NCBI GenBank assembly: GCA_947486785.1
Contig: CANKUU010000004.1
Location: 141,499 to 205,498 of the forward strand
Reading direction: 5' to 3'
Source: an uncultured Flavobacteriaceae bacterium
GTDB lineage: Bacteria; Bacteroidota; Bacteroidia; Flavobacteriales; Flavobacteriaceae
DNA length: 64,000 nt
The position numbers and the translations under genes were made by a program. This document shows, in pieces, positions 26,610 to 35,945 of this stretch; position 1 is the stretch's first letter, and each line of letters starts with the position of its first letter. The notes under the pieces are model-generated. The model searched no databases. It was not told where the DNA came from and saw nothing but the letters and a program-made list of their open reading frames with translations.

Positions 26610-28187
26610 CTAAATTAATGGCAATTTAATGTAGAAAGTACTTCCTTTTCCTTTTTCACTTTCTGCATAAACCTCGCCTTGATGATCTTCTACTATTTTT
26701 TTAACGTAAGCAAGACCTAGGCCATGCCCTTTTACATTGTGTATATCTCCGGTATGTTCTCTATAGAACTTTTCAAATACTTTATTAACGACAGCTTTGC
26801 TCATACCAGGACCTTGATCTTGAATTTTCAAAACAATGTTGTTCTTAACTAATTCTGTTGAAACATCAATTTTTGGTGAATCTATTGAATACTTAACTGC
26901 GTTATCTAGGATATTTACAATAACATTTGTAAAATGCATCTCGTTTGCTAAAACATCACATCTGGCAGCGCTCAAGTCAGCTTCAATATATCCGCCTCTA
27001 TCGTCTACTATTAATTCTACATGTGTAATGGCATCATTTATTATGTCGTGTAAATCTACCCTATCCTTACTAATATCAAGCTGATTTTTTTCTAATTTTG
27101 AAATTCTTAGTACATTTTCCACTTGGGCATGCATTCGCTTGTTTTCGTCTCGAATCATCTGCAAATACCTTAAAACTTTTTCTTTATCATCAATAACCTT
27201 AGGATTCTTAATTGCTTCTACCGCAAGATTAATGGTTGCAATGGGCGTTTTAAATTCGTGAGTCATATTGTTGATAAAATCCGTCTTTATCTCTGAAATC
27301 TGTTTTTGACGAATTAGTTGATAAATAGCACTTGAATATGATGCTATAATTATTAATGTAAACAGCAAAGATAAAATAGCCAAACTTAATATAGAGTCTA
27401 TTAAAAATTGCTTTTTCTTTGGAAATGAAAGTAAAAGCGAAAAATTTGTATTCTCTTCACTATCCGTAAATATCGGTGCTTGATAAAGTCCTGTTTTCTT
27501 ATATTTAAACCCCTTTGATTTTACTTTGGTTGGTAAGCCATTGCTATAAATACCATATTCATAATTGATATCAATTTTTCTATTTTCAAGCTCTCGGTTT
27601 AAGAGAAGTTGTATTTCTTGATTAGATACTCTCTTATGAATTGGTGTTTTTTTGGCTAATTCACTAAAAACATCTTGAAAAGCAGCTTTTTGAACAGCAT
27701 TTAAACCCCCTATCTTTTCCATCTTTTGCATTGGCGTTAGGGCATACTGTTTGCCATCAAACCCATACTCCTCTTTTATAACCGTTGTCCTTCTTTTACT
27801 GGTAAAATTTTTAATTGTGGTTGTATCATCACTATTACTGTCAAATAGCGTGTAAGGTATGTTATAATCTTCTTCTAAAATACCATGCTCATAAAGTCGA
27901 AGTTCGTTAGAATCAACATCGCGGTAACCGAACATGATATTGGTTAGATTACCACCAACCAACTCACCAACACTATCTTTAAGATTTAAGTAGCGGTCGG
28001 TATAATTTTTACGTTCTCTTGCCTCAATTTTATCGGTGACTTTATTTAAGGCTTCTGTAACAGCATTCGAAAATTGTTCTTCTTTATTTTCAACGGATTT
28101 CTTAATCCAATAAAACTGAACTGCAATTATTCCAATGAGTGAGAGGCTCATTAAAATCACCAAAAGCACAAATAACCTCTTATTCAT
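26610..28187 (-). CDS. Membrane sensor histidine kinase (RprX-like)
   Basis: 525 residues. One membrane helix (about 5-27), a periplasmic sensor domain (about 28-265), a second helix (about 270-292, SILSLAILSLLFTLIIIASY), then HisKA with His310 in MTHEFKTPIATI and HATPase_c with N-box ILDNAVKYS, G1 DQGPGMS and G2 GHGLGLAYVKKI. All catalytic motifs are intact. It is the first gene of a two-gene operon with the OmpR-type regulator, and a full Bacteroidetes promoter lies just upstream. The stimulus is unknown. Confidence 0.92.
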   Translation of the reverse strand: MNKRLFVLLVILMSLSLIGIIAVQFYWIKKSVENKEEQFSNAVTEALNKVTDKIEARERKNYTDRYLNLKDSVGELVGGNLTNIMFGYRDVDSNELRLYEHGILEEDYNIPYTLFDSNSDDTTTIKNFTSKRRTTVIKEEYGFDGKQYALTPMQKMEKIGGLNAVQKAAFQDVFSELAKKTPIHKRVSNQEIQLLLNRELENRKIDINYEYGIYSNGLPTKVKSKGFKYKKTGLYQAPIFTDSEENTNFSLLLSFPKKKQFLIDSILSLAILSLLFTLIIIASYSSAIYQLIRQKQISEIKTDFINNMTHEFKTPIATINLAVEAIKNPKVIDDKEKVLRYLQMIRDENKRMHAQVENVLRISKLEKNQLDISKDRVDLHDIINDAITHVELIVDDRGGYIEADLSAARCDVLANEMHFTNVIVNILDNAVKYSIDSPKIDVSTELVKNNIVLKIQDQGPGMSKAVVNKVFEKFYREHTGDIHNVKGHGLGLAYVKKIVEDHQGEVYAESEKGKGSTFYIKLPLI

Positions 28188-28194
28188 CTTTAAA

Positions 28195-28223
28195 CAAAAT
28201 TAAAGATTATAGTTATATCCAAA
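28195..28223 (-). promoter_or_regulatory. Bacteroidetes promoter of the two-component operon
   Basis: On the minus strand TTTG (28220-28223) is followed after 17 nt by TAATTTTG (28195-28202), matching both elements of the TTTG/TAnnTTTG consensus. The ATG at 28187 follows 7 nt later, so the leader should be only a few nucleotides. Confidence 0.65.
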
Positions 28224-28267
28224 TACACGTTTAACCAAACCTTAACAGAAATGTTAAAAAAACATAC

Positions 28268-28855
28268 TTAAGACCAATTCTTAACAAGAGTATTATGTAC
28301 TTTACTTACTTTTTCTTTAGTTTTTGTTAGATCTGTATTTTCTATAAGATAGTCAGACAACGGTGCTTTTTTACTATCAGACAATTGATTTTTTATACGA
28401 TCAATAATTGCTTTTTTAGAAATACCACTTCTTTTTATGACCCTATTGATTCGGTCTAGCTCTGGTGCGGTAACCAAAATTATTTTGTCATAAAAATCTT
28501 GTGCCGAATTCTCAAATATCAAAGCCGTCTCTTGAATGACATAGGGAGAATTTTGCTGTTTAGCCCACTCTAAAAAATGCTTTCTTACCGCGGGATGAAC
28601 AATTGCATTTAGTTGTTGAAGTAAAATTTTATTTTCAAAAATTTTCTCAGCAATATAATTTTTGTTTAACTCTTTGCTGTTATAAGCCTTTTCTCCTAAG
28701 AGCTCAATTATTGCGTTTTTTACTCTTTTTGATGACTTCATTAACTTTTGCGCCTCTACATCTGAATTGTAAACAGGCACGCCTAGCTCAATAAAAAACT
28801 GAGCAACGGTTGTTTTACCGCTTCCAATACCTCCTGTTAAACCGACAATAATCAT
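28268..28855 (-). CDS. coaE: Dephospho-CoA kinase
   Basis: 195 residues. CoaE phosphorylates dephospho-CoA, the last step of coenzyme A synthesis. It has the P-loop VGLTGGIGSGKTTVA, the YNSDVEAQKLM segment, HPAVRKHFLEWA, and the lid Arg region (ELDRINRVIKRSG). Its ATG overlaps the ybbR stop by 4 bp (ATGA), so the genes are translationally coupled. Together with coaBC in this window, two CoA-synthesis loci lie within 8 kb. Confidence 0.95.
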   Translation of the reverse strand: MIIVGLTGGIGSGKTTVAQFFIELGVPVYNSDVEAQKLMKSSKRVKNAIIELLGEKAYNSKELNKNYIAEKIFENKILLQQLNAIVHPAVRKHFLEWAKQQNSPYVIQETALIFENSAQDFYDKIILVTAPELDRINRVIKRSGISKKAIIDRIKNQLSDSKKAPLSDYLIENTDLTKTKEKVSKVHNTLVKNWS

Positions 28856-29808
28856 TTTCGCTCTACAATATATTCCACCTCGGTATTTTCTAAATAAGCC
28901 CTAAAAAGATTTGTTGGCCTTTTACTTAGTTTCAATACCATTCTTTTAGCTGCACCTTCCTTTACTTGGTTGTAATCGGCTATTACTTTAAACGCAGAAA
29001 TATCTATTTCTTTTAAACTATCTAAAGTGCCCATACAAATAACAGCTACTTCTTTTGGAAAAGTTTTAATTACTATATTCTTTGGCAGATTTAAAATAGT
29101 AATCGGAACTATGACTTTTTTTTCAGAAAATTTTGAAACTCTTCCACTAATAATTACCGATTGCGAAGAGAACGTCGCGTGTTTTAAATTTTCTGATTTA
29201 ATTAAGGCGCTTTTTTTAGAAAAATTAGACGTTAAATTCGTTAAAAATATTTCAGATGTTCTTACATAACTAAGTGTGTCGATTTTATTTTTAGGGCCTT
29301 TAATTAGTATAGAATCTGGTTTAATATTCAAAACACCATCGAGCAGATAATTTTGTTCTAGGTTTATTTGAATATTTGGCTTTACAGGTACTTTTTTACT
29401 TGTCACTTCTTGAAAATCGAAAAAAATAGTGTCATTCATAACTTCAAGTAACTTCATTGAACCCGGTAACTGCTTTTCAATTTGTTTCCAATATTTTGTT
29501 TTAGGCAAAAAGTATTTAGTGTCTTTTTTTATGGCATTAGAGATATCAATATTTATATCTTTTTTAAATAAGCTCATTCCTAAAAACTGAAACCCTAAGG
29601 CATCAAGCTTTATGCCTAATTTTGTGTGAGAGGCTTCAATCAGCATATAGTTATCCGGAAGATTTGTAAATTCTAAATTAAACTCTGTACCCCCTTCGAA
29701 GGTATTTGACAACTTGCTAATAAACCAAATTGAAGTTGAAATACACAAAAAAACCAGAAACAATTTGGCTTCTCGCTCTTTAAGCTTTTCTATAATCTTT
29801 TTTATCAC
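28852..29808 (-). CDS. YbbR-like domain protein
   Basis: 318 residues with one N-terminal membrane helix (AKLFLVFLCISTSIWFISKL, about 14-33) and an extracytoplasmic part with repeated YbbR-like beta domains (for example TSKKVPVKPNIQINLEQNY, then SILIKGPKNKIDTL near residue 165). In Firmicutes YbbR/CdaR regulates a diadenylate cyclase, but here it is coupled to coaE, as is usual in Flavobacteriaceae, and its role is unclear. The start codon is GTG at 29808 (GTG-ATA-AAA-AAG). Three bases separate it from the glycosyltransferase gene. Confidence 0.85.
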   Translation of the reverse strand: MIKKIIEKLKEREAKLFLVFLCISTSIWFISKLSNTFEGGTEFNLEFTNLPDNYMLIEASHTKLGIKLDALGFQFLGMSLFKKDINIDISNAIKKDTKYFLPKTKYWKQIEKQLPGSMKLLEVMNDTIFFDFQEVTSKKVPVKPNIQINLEQNYLLDGVLNIKPDSILIKGPKNKIDTLSYVRTSEIFLTNLTSNFSKKSALIKSENLKHATFSSQSVIISGRVSKFSEKKVIVPITILNLPKNIVIKTFPKEVAVICMGTLDSLKEIDISAFKVIADYNQVKEGAAKRMVLKLSKRPTNLFRAYLENTEVEYIVERK

Positions 29809-29810
29809 CG

Positions 29811-30818
29811 CTATTTTTTATTAAAAAATAATTCAGGAAAAACTTCCTCGGGCTTTTTATTACTCAGAGCCAAGCATATGGTTGATTTTAAAAAACCATA
29901 ACCATATCCAAAAAATTGTATAGCTACTGCCACTAAAGATAATAATGCAATACCTAAACTTCTATTTTTTATTATGGAATCGATGAAAATTAAAATAAAA
30001 TACAATACAAACAAACACATTGGTTGCACAAAACCAACCATAAAAAAAATAAAAGCTAAAATAAATCCAAAACAAAACAAAGTAGGAAACCAATAGGTAA
30101 GTTTAGATGTACTAGGGTGCCAAATATTTAGGATAGGCCTTACCATACCAAATTTATTTACTTGGTTAAAAAACTTAGCCCAATTAATTCTTCTTTTATG
30201 ATAGACAAAGGCTTTGGAAATTAATTTAGTTTTATAGTTTTTTTGCCAAAGCCTAAAAGTTAAATCAGGATCTTCACCAGGATGAATATGCCCATAACCG
30301 CCAACATCTTGAAACGCGGTTTTAGAAATTCCCATATTAAAACTTCGTGGCTGAAATTTATCTAAGGCCTTTTCATTACCACGTATTCCACCTGTGGTAA
30401 GTACCGCTGTCATAGCATAGTTAATTGCTTTTTGAACGCTAGTAAATGAGTCGTGAGCTGCATCTGGACCACCATAACAATGCACGAAATTCTCTGAAAG
30501 TGACCTAGAAACTACCGCTAAATAATTCGAAGGTAACAAGCAATCGGAGTCTAAAATTATATAATAATTTCCTTGAGCTCGCCGCATGCCATAGTTTCTA
30601 GAATCACCAGGGCCAGAATTTGGCTTTTTTAAATACAAAATATGTAGTTGATCTATAAAATCATCAATAATATGCTGAGATGATTGTGTTGAGCCGTCTT
30701 CAATAATTACAATTTCATAGGGCGCTGTATAGTTTTGCTTAACAAAACTCATTAATAACTCTTTAATCTCTTCTGGGCGATTATATACGGGAATAATAAA
30801 AGAAAAATATAACTGCAT
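29811..30818 (-). CDS. Family 2 glycosyltransferase
   Basis: 335 residues. A GT-A fold glycosyltransferase domain at residues 1-230 (FSFIIPVYNRPEEIKELLMS, VIIEDGSTQSS, the metal-binding ILDSDCLLP, and FNMGISKTAFQDVGGY plus HPGEDPDLTFRLW) is followed by two or three membrane helices (about 235-310). It probably transfers a sugar at the inner face of the membrane to a lipid or polysaccharide acceptor. It is the first gene of a run with ybbR and coaE. Donor and acceptor cannot be told. Confidence 0.88.
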   Translation of the reverse strand: MQLYFSFIIPVYNRPEEIKELLMSFVKQNYTAPYEIVIIEDGSTQSSQHIIDDFIDQLHILYLKKPNSGPGDSRNYGMRRAQGNYYIILDSDCLLPSNYLAVVSRSLSENFVHCYGGPDAAHDSFTSVQKAINYAMTAVLTTGGIRGNEKALDKFQPRSFNMGISKTAFQDVGGYGHIHPGEDPDLTFRLWQKNYKTKLISKAFVYHKRRINWAKFFNQVNKFGMVRPILNIWHPSTSKLTYWFPTLFCFGFILAFIFFMVGFVQPMCLFVLYFILIFIDSIIKNRSLGIALLSLVAVAIQFFGYGYGFLKSTICLALSNKKPEEVFPELFFNKK

Positions 30819-30862
30819 TATGAGACTAAGATTAAATTAGCGTGAGCCTAATATGCTGATGC

Positions 30863-31675
30863 TTAATTAGAAAACTTTTCTATAATCTCTTGACTCACTC
30901 CTGTATTTGAAAAACCGCCGTCGTGAAAAAGATTTTGCATGGTAACCTTTTTGGTTAAATCTGAAAATAGCGTGATGGTATAATTTGCACAATCTTCGGC
31001 AGTAGCGTTACCTAATGGCGACATTTTTTCAGCGTAGCTTATAAAACCATCAAAACCTTTAACCCCTTGCCCTGCAGTTGTTGCAGTCGGTGATTGAGAA
31101 ATAGTATTTACACGTACATTTTTTTCTTTTCCGTAGAAATAACCAAAACTTCTTGCAACAGATTCAAGATAGGCTTTATTGTCTGCCATATCATTGTAAT
31201 CTGGAAATGTACGTTGTGCAGCCATATACGTTAAAGCTACAATACTACCCCATTCATTCATTGCATCAGCCTTATACAGGCTTTGCATTACTTTGTGAAA
31301 AGATAGTGCAGATACATCCCAACCTTTAGCCGTAAAATCGTATTTCTCATCAGTATACGCTCTTCCTTTTCTAACATTTACTGACATGCCAATAGAATGT
31401 AAAATAAAATCTAACTTACCACCGAGTAGCTCTACCGATTTACTAATTAAATTTTTTAAATCTTCTTCGCTTGTGGCGTCTGCAGCAATGATTTCTGAAT
31501 TTGTTTGAGCTGCCAAATCTTTAATCTGCCCCATTCTCATTGCTATTGGCGCATTTGACAAAACAAAAATTCCGCCCTCTTCATGCACACGCTCTGCCGT
31601 TTTCCATGCTATCGAATTCGGATCTAATGCACCGAAAATTATTCCTCTTTTACCTTTTAATAAATTAAATGCCAT
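30863..31675 (-). CDS. fabI: Enoyl-[acyl-carrier-protein] reductase (NADH) FabI
   Basis: 270 residues. FabI reduces trans-2-enoyl-ACP, the last step of each fatty-acid elongation cycle. It is an SDR-fold protein with the FabI-type N-terminus (LLKGKRGIIFGALDPNSIAWKTA), ADATSEEDL, DFILHSIGMS, and the active-site spacing Tyr-x6-Lys in YNDMADNKAYLE. The first active-site Tyr region is YMAAQRTFPDY. VRVNTISQSPTATTAGQGVKG closes the substrate loop. Its C-terminal end, QNLFHDGGFSNTGVS, is typical. A TACCTTTG box lies upstream. Confidence 0.95.
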   Translation of the reverse strand: MAFNLLKGKRGIIFGALDPNSIAWKTAERVHEEGGIFVLSNAPIAMRMGQIKDLAAQTNSEIIAADATSEEDLKNLISKSVELLGGKLDFILHSIGMSVNVRKGRAYTDEKYDFTAKGWDVSALSFHKVMQSLYKADAMNEWGSIVALTYMAAQRTFPDYNDMADNKAYLESVARSFGYFYGKEKNVRVNTISQSPTATTAGQGVKGFDGFISYAEKMSPLGNATAEDCANYTITLFSDLTKKVTMQNLFHDGGFSNTGVSQEIIEKFSN

Positions 31676-31698
31676 ATGATATAATTATTTTAAGAATT

Positions 31699-31706
31699 CA
31701 AAGGTA
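31699..31706 (-). promoter_or_regulatory. -7 box TACCTTTG upstream of fabI
   Basis: On the minus strand TACCTTTG matches TAnnTTTG and ends 23 nt before the fabI ATG at 31675. No clear -33 element is visible. Confidence 0.4.
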
Positions 31707-31805
31707 TTAAAAAACTAAGTTCATCAGTTTCTATCGAAGCACTTAAAATGACATTAAAATTAACTTAAACTATTCTTCAGCTATTCAAATAAAAAAAATC
31801 ATCTT

Positions 31806-33458
31806 TTAATTCAATAATTGCCTTGCATGCGCTAAGGCTGAATCTGAAACGTCTTTTCCACCTAACATTTCCGCTAACTCTACAATTCTTTCTTCAACTG
31901 TTAATTGCTTCATTCTGGTATGAGTTACGCCGTTTTCATCAATTTTATAAACTTTAAAATGATGATCTCCTTTTGAAGCAACTTGCGGCAAATGGGTAAT
32001 TGAAAATATTTGCATGGTTTTACTCATTGCCAACATAATATCTCCCATTTTATTTGAAATTTCTCCAGATACTCCGGTATCAATTTCATCGAACATTAAA
32101 GTAGGCAAGTGTTCGTATTTAGCCAAAATAGATTTAATTGAAAGCATAATTCTAGAAAGTTCGCCACCTGAAGCTACTTTTTTAAGCTCTCCATAGTCGG
32201 CACCCTTATTGGCTGAAAACAAAAAAGTTAAGTCGTCAACACCATTTAGCTTAAAATCAGAGGCTCTTGTAATCTCTATTTTAAAAGAAGCATTTGCCAT
32301 ACCCAAAACAACTAAACTTTCTTCAAGCTGTTTTTTTAATTGTGGCAGTATTTTTAATCTGCTGTCAGTAAGTTGTTTTGCCAAGTGTTGTAACTCTTGC
32401 TTCGTTTCTGAAAGTTCTTTCTCTTTTGCTTTAATATTCGCATCTAAATTTTCGGTAACACTAACCTTTTCTTCTAAATGGGCCTTTATGTCTAGTAAAT
32501 CGCTAACGTTAGATACGTGATGTTTTTTTTGTAAATCAAAAAGTGTCTGTAATTTGGCACCTACTTCCTCTAATAATTGCGGATTAGCTTCTACATTATC
32601 TTGAAAAGACTGAAGCTCTACAGCAATATCGTCTAATTCTATAGATACCGATTGAATACGCTCACTAAGTAGCTTATACTGCGTACCAAAGTTTGATAAT
32701 TTACTAGATACAAGCTTTAACTCATTTAACAAGTTTAATATCCCTATCTGTTCGTCATTCAGTAATGTATGGCCTGTTGCAAGTTGCTCAATAATATTTT
32801 CAACATTATTGAGCTGCTCGTACTGCTCTTCCAACTCTTCTTGCATACCTAATTTTAAGGTAGCACTTTCTAACTCTTGGAGTAGAAAACTATTATAATC
32901 GTGCTCTTTTGTTGCACTTTCTTGAGAATCTAAAAGATCAACAAGTTCTTTTGAAATAGTTTTATATGAAATTAATTGCTTTTCGTAATTTTTTAAAAGT
33001 GATGAGTTATCCGCTAAAGCATCGACTACTTTTAACTGAAAATCGTTAGTGGCCAACTGCATGGTTTCATGTTGAGAGTGCACATCTATAAGTTGCTTAC
33101 CTAACTGAGAAAGTATCGCCAGAGTTATTGGCGTGTCGTTAATAAACGCTCGAGATTTGCCACTAGGCAGTATTTCTCGTCGTATAATAGTAGCATCCTC
33201 ATAATCTAAATCATGAATTTTAAAAAAATCATTAAGCTTGTATTTAGCAATCTCAAATTCTGCCTCAATAATACACTTTTCATCATTTCTCCGTAGTGCA
33301 TTTAAATCGGCTCTTTTTCCTAAAACTAAAGATAGCCCACCTAACAAAATAGACTTACCGGCACCTGTTTCACCTGTGATACTCGTAAAACCTTTTGTAA
33401 ACGAGACATTCAGTTCATCAATTAAAGCGTAATTTTTTATAGAAAGATTTCTTAGCAC
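31806..33458 (-). CDS. recN: DNA repair protein RecN
   Basis: 550 residues, normal for RecN, an SMC-like ATPase that acts in recombinational repair of double-strand breaks. It begins with LRNLSIKNYALIDELNV and the Walker A GETGAGKSILLGGL. A long coiled coil spans about residues 160-370. The signature VASGGELSRIMLSIK and Walker B LPTLMFDEIDTGVSGE lie at about 430-480. The start is GTG at 33458. It sits between porD and fabI in a conserved minus-strand run, with 53 bp to porD. Confidence 0.95.
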   Translation of the reverse strand: MLRNLSIKNYALIDELNVSFTKGFTSITGETGAGKSILLGGLSLVLGKRADLNALRRNDEKCIIEAEFEIAKYKLNDFFKIHDLDYEDATIIRREILPSGKSRAFINDTPITLAILSQLGKQLIDVHSQHETMQLATNDFQLKVVDALADNSSLLKNYEKQLISYKTISKELVDLLDSQESATKEHDYNSFLLQELESATLKLGMQEELEEQYEQLNNVENIIEQLATGHTLLNDEQIGILNLLNELKLVSSKLSNFGTQYKLLSERIQSVSIELDDIAVELQSFQDNVEANPQLLEEVGAKLQTLFDLQKKHHVSNVSDLLDIKAHLEEKVSVTENLDANIKAKEKELSETKQELQHLAKQLTDSRLKILPQLKKQLEESLVVLGMANASFKIEITRASDFKLNGVDDLTFLFSANKGADYGELKKVASGGELSRIMLSIKSILAKYEHLPTLMFDEIDTGVSGEISNKMGDIMLAMSKTMQIFSITHLPQVASKGDHHFKVYKIDENGVTHTRMKQLTVEERIVELAEMLGGKDVSDSALAHARQLLN

Positions 33459-33511
33459 TCTTTATGTTATTAGTGCCGTAAAGATAATTTATATTTTAGT
33501 TATAATATAAA

Positions 33512-34399
33512 TCAATATTTAATATCGTTCCAAGTACTCGAATAATAAGGTGCAACCTTATTTAAAGTTTCTTTTAGTTTAACTATATCAACCTTTGGAC
33601 CGTCTGAAAAAATGTTCTTTATTTCTTCAGATTTTGCATCAAAAAAGGTTTGAATCAAAAACGCATTCGGTCTGCGCTTTTGCATTGTTTCAAATAATTT
33701 AAAGGTGCCTGCTATTACTTGTTTACCAGTACTATTGTTATCGCCAATAATATCTAATCCTTTACGGTGATAATTATACATTGCTACGCGATACTCTCGA
33801 TAGGTATTTGACAATAAATTATCTATTAGTTCGAAGCGACTTCTATTTTCTGAAGGGCTCCAGCCTGCAAAATTGGTGCCTTGAGCCTGTGTCGTAATTT
33901 TCTGAGCCACTCTAAAATGCTCTGTACCGCCCTCTAATCTAAAAGTATCGGCATCTAAACCGAGTATTATATTAATGTAATACGCTAAAACTCCAACCAA
34001 ATTAGAATCGTAAACATTTTCATTAAAAATTAAGGGTTGAAATTCAATATACTCAAAAGACAGGTTGTTATCTTTATAATTAAATATTGGCGTTTTGTAG
34101 GAGGTGTTAAAAACTGGACGTGACGATTGCAGTTGTAAAGTAGCATTGAATCTATTTGATTCATATTTTGTAATCGTTATAAATATTTGGGCATCTATAC
34201 GCTCATTTTCTCGAAATGTTTTGGTTGACCATATTCCTTTATTAACAAAATCATTCAATGATCTTTCTAAAGTTTTAAATACAGGCAAATTACCCTGTGA
34301 TAATTGGTCTGAATTAACAGTAATTTTACAATTCAACTCTTGTGCTATTCCGAAAAAAGAAAAGAGACTAAAAATGCTTATTAATAAGATATTACGCAT
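33512..34399 (-). CDS. porD: Type IX secretion system protein PorD (DUF4835)
   Basis: 295 residues with a signal peptide ending SFFGIAQ. The mature protein begins ELNCKITVNSDQLSQ and contains FKTLERSLNDFVNKGIWS, FNASLQL-like strands and AGWSPSENRSRFELIDNL, the pattern of DUF4835/PorD, a periplasmic protein reported to be needed for T9SS function in Porphyromonas. It overlaps the end of coaBC by 8 bp. It fits with the T9SS cargo encoded at 2.1-9.4 kb. Confidence 0.85.
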   Translation of the reverse strand: MRNILLISIFSLFSFFGIAQELNCKITVNSDQLSQGNLPVFKTLERSLNDFVNKGIWSTKTFRENERIDAQIFITITKYESNRFNATLQLQSSRPVFNTSYKTPIFNYKDNNLSFEYIEFQPLIFNENVYDSNLVGVLAYYINIILGLDADTFRLEGGTEHFRVAQKITTQAQGTNFAGWSPSENRSRFELIDNLLSNTYREYRVAMYNYHRKGLDIIGDNNSTGKQVIAGTFKLFETMQKRRPNAFLIQTFFDAKSEEIKNIFSDGPKVDIVKLKETLNKVAPYYSSTWNDIKY

Positions 34400-35597
34400 T
34401 TATTCTACTTATTATTTCTGAGATTATATCAGCTGCAACCGCGGCCTTACTTTTTAATTTAAACGCTTTAATGTTTGAATTCTTGTCTATAAAGGTTATT
34501 TTATTCGTTGGCTTACCAAAACCCGCCCCTGAATCGTTTAAAGAATTTAATACTATTGCATCTAAATTTTTCTTTTTAAGCTTTCCTTTTGCATTTTTAA
34601 GCTCGTTCTCCGTTTCGAGTGCAAACCCCACTAAAAACTGATCCTTTTTCTGCTGGCCTAGCGATAAAAGAATGTCTTTATTTTTGACTAATTTAATCAC
34701 CAAATCATCATCAGTTTTTTTTATTTTTTGCTCTGCAACTTTTTCAGGACGATAATCGGCAACTGCAGCAGCACATATAACAATATCAGAAATAAAATAA
34801 CTGCGATGCGCAGCTTCATACATCTCATCTGCAGAAACTACGTTCACTAAATCGATTGAATCATGCTCAAGCTTTAACGCGGAAGGACCAGAAATCAAAA
34901 TTACACTTGCACCCAACCGAGCTGACTGTTTGGCTAATTCATAGCCCATGAGACCAGTAGAGTGGTTTCCAATAAAACGAACCGGATCAATAGCTTCAAA
35001 GGTTGGCCCTGCTGTTATCATCACTCTTTTTCCACTAAGCGGAAGATTTTTACCTAAATGTTGCTTTATAAAATGAAGAATATCTTCAGGCTCAGCCATG
35101 CGACCTTCTCCATGTAAACCACTAGCTAATTCACCTGAAGTTGCTGGAATCATTAAATTACCAAAAGACTGCAACTTTTCAAATGAAGCACGAGATGATG
35201 GATGCTGATACATATCTAAATCCATCGCTGGAGCAAAAAAAACAGGACATTTAGCAGAAAGATACGCAGCTAATAATAGATTATCACAAGAGCCGTTTGC
35301 CATCTTAGACAAGGTATTTGCTGTAGCAGGTGCAATCAACATAATATCTGCCCATAGACCCAATTCTACATGATTATTCCAATCAACACTTTCATTATCT
35401 TCATTAATAAATGACGATAGCACAGGGTTTTTAGAGAGCGTAGCTAAGGTAAGTGGAGAAACAAAAGAGCTGGCGCTTTCCGTTAAAATTACTTTAACAT
35501 TTGCACCAGCTTTAATCAATAACCTAACAAGAAAGGTAGTTTTGTATGCGGCTATTCCCCCAGTAATTCCTAAAAGAACATTTAATCCGCTTACCAT
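34392..35597 (-). CDS. coaBC: Bifunctional phosphopantothenoylcysteine decarboxylase/phosphopantothenate-cysteine ligase
   Basis: About 401 residues. CoaC is the N-terminal flavoprotein half (about 1-185: LLGITGGIAAYKTTFLVR, His in WNNHVELGLWADI, the substrate clamp ANGSCDNLLLAAYL, and PAMDLDMYQHP). CoaB follows from about residue 190 (GKRVMITAGPTFEAIDPVRFIGNHSTG, in parts; AAAVADYRPE; FALETEN). Together they convert 4'-phosphopantothenate to 4'-phosphopantetheine in CoA synthesis. I chose the ATG at 35597 (MVSGLNVLLGITGG); the longer frame to 35642 would overlap rpoZ by 41 bp and adds 15 residues not expected in the family. Four bp separate it from rpoZ. Confidence 0.93.
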   Translation of the reverse strand: MVSGLNVLLGITGGIAAYKTTFLVRLLIKAGANVKVILTESASSFVSPLTLATLSKNPVLSSFINEDNESVDWNNHVELGLWADIMLIAPATANTLSKMANGSCDNLLLAAYLSAKCPVFFAPAMDLDMYQHPSSRASFEKLQSFGNLMIPATSGELASGLHGEGRMAEPEDILHFIKQHLGKNLPLSGKRVMITAGPTFEAIDPVRFIGNHSTGLMGYELAKQSARLGASVILISGPSALKLEHDSIDLVNVVSADEMYEAAHRSYFISDIVICAAAVADYRPEKVAEQKIKKTDDDLVIKLVKNKDILLSLGQQKKDQFLVGFALETENELKNAKGKLKKKNLDAIVLNSLNDSGAGFGKPTNKITFIDKNSNIKAFKLKSKAAVAADIISEIISRINA

Positions 35598-35601
35598 ACT
35601 T

Positions 35602-35934
35602 TTAGGCGTCTTTATCTGTATTTCTGTAGTAAATTTTATCATTCAACCACTCTTCAACTGCTAAGGCGTGTGGCTTTGGTAACTTTTCATAAAACTTAGA
35701 AACCTCAATTTGCTCTTTGTTCTCAAAAACCTCTTCGAGACTATCGCTGTACGTAGCAAACTCTTCTAACTTTTCTAAAAGCTCTTTCTTAATATCACCG
35801 TTTATCTGAACAGCTCTTTTTGCCGCTATAGAAATCGCCTCATAAATATTTTCGGTCGGCGCATCAAACTCATTCTTGTTAATGGTTGTGGTAGAAACTG
35901 GAGCGTTTGAGTTTTTTAAATCGTTCATGTTCAT
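35602..35934 (-). CDS. rpoZ: DNA-directed RNA polymerase omega subunit (Rpb6-like)
   Basis: 110 residues. The NIYEAISIAAKRAVQIN segment (about 29-45) is the core omega/Rpb6 helix that clamps the beta' subunit C-terminus. The Bacteroidota form is divergent and about this long. The location between bamD and coaBC is the conserved flavobacterial one. Two ATG codons, at 35934 and 35928, are both plausible. It starts 11 bp after the bamD stop and is probably in the same operon. Confidence 0.85.
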   Translation of the reverse strand: MNMNDLKNSNAPVSTTTINKNEFDAPTENIYEAISIAAKRAVQINGDIKKELLEKLEEFATYSDSLEEVFENKEQIEVSKFYEKLPKPHALAVEEWLNDKIYYRNTDKDA

Positions 35935-35945
35935 AATGATGCTTG

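Noticed and set aside
35598..35642. Upstream start of coaBC
   Set aside because: It overlaps rpoZ by 41 bp and adds 15 residues without family support.
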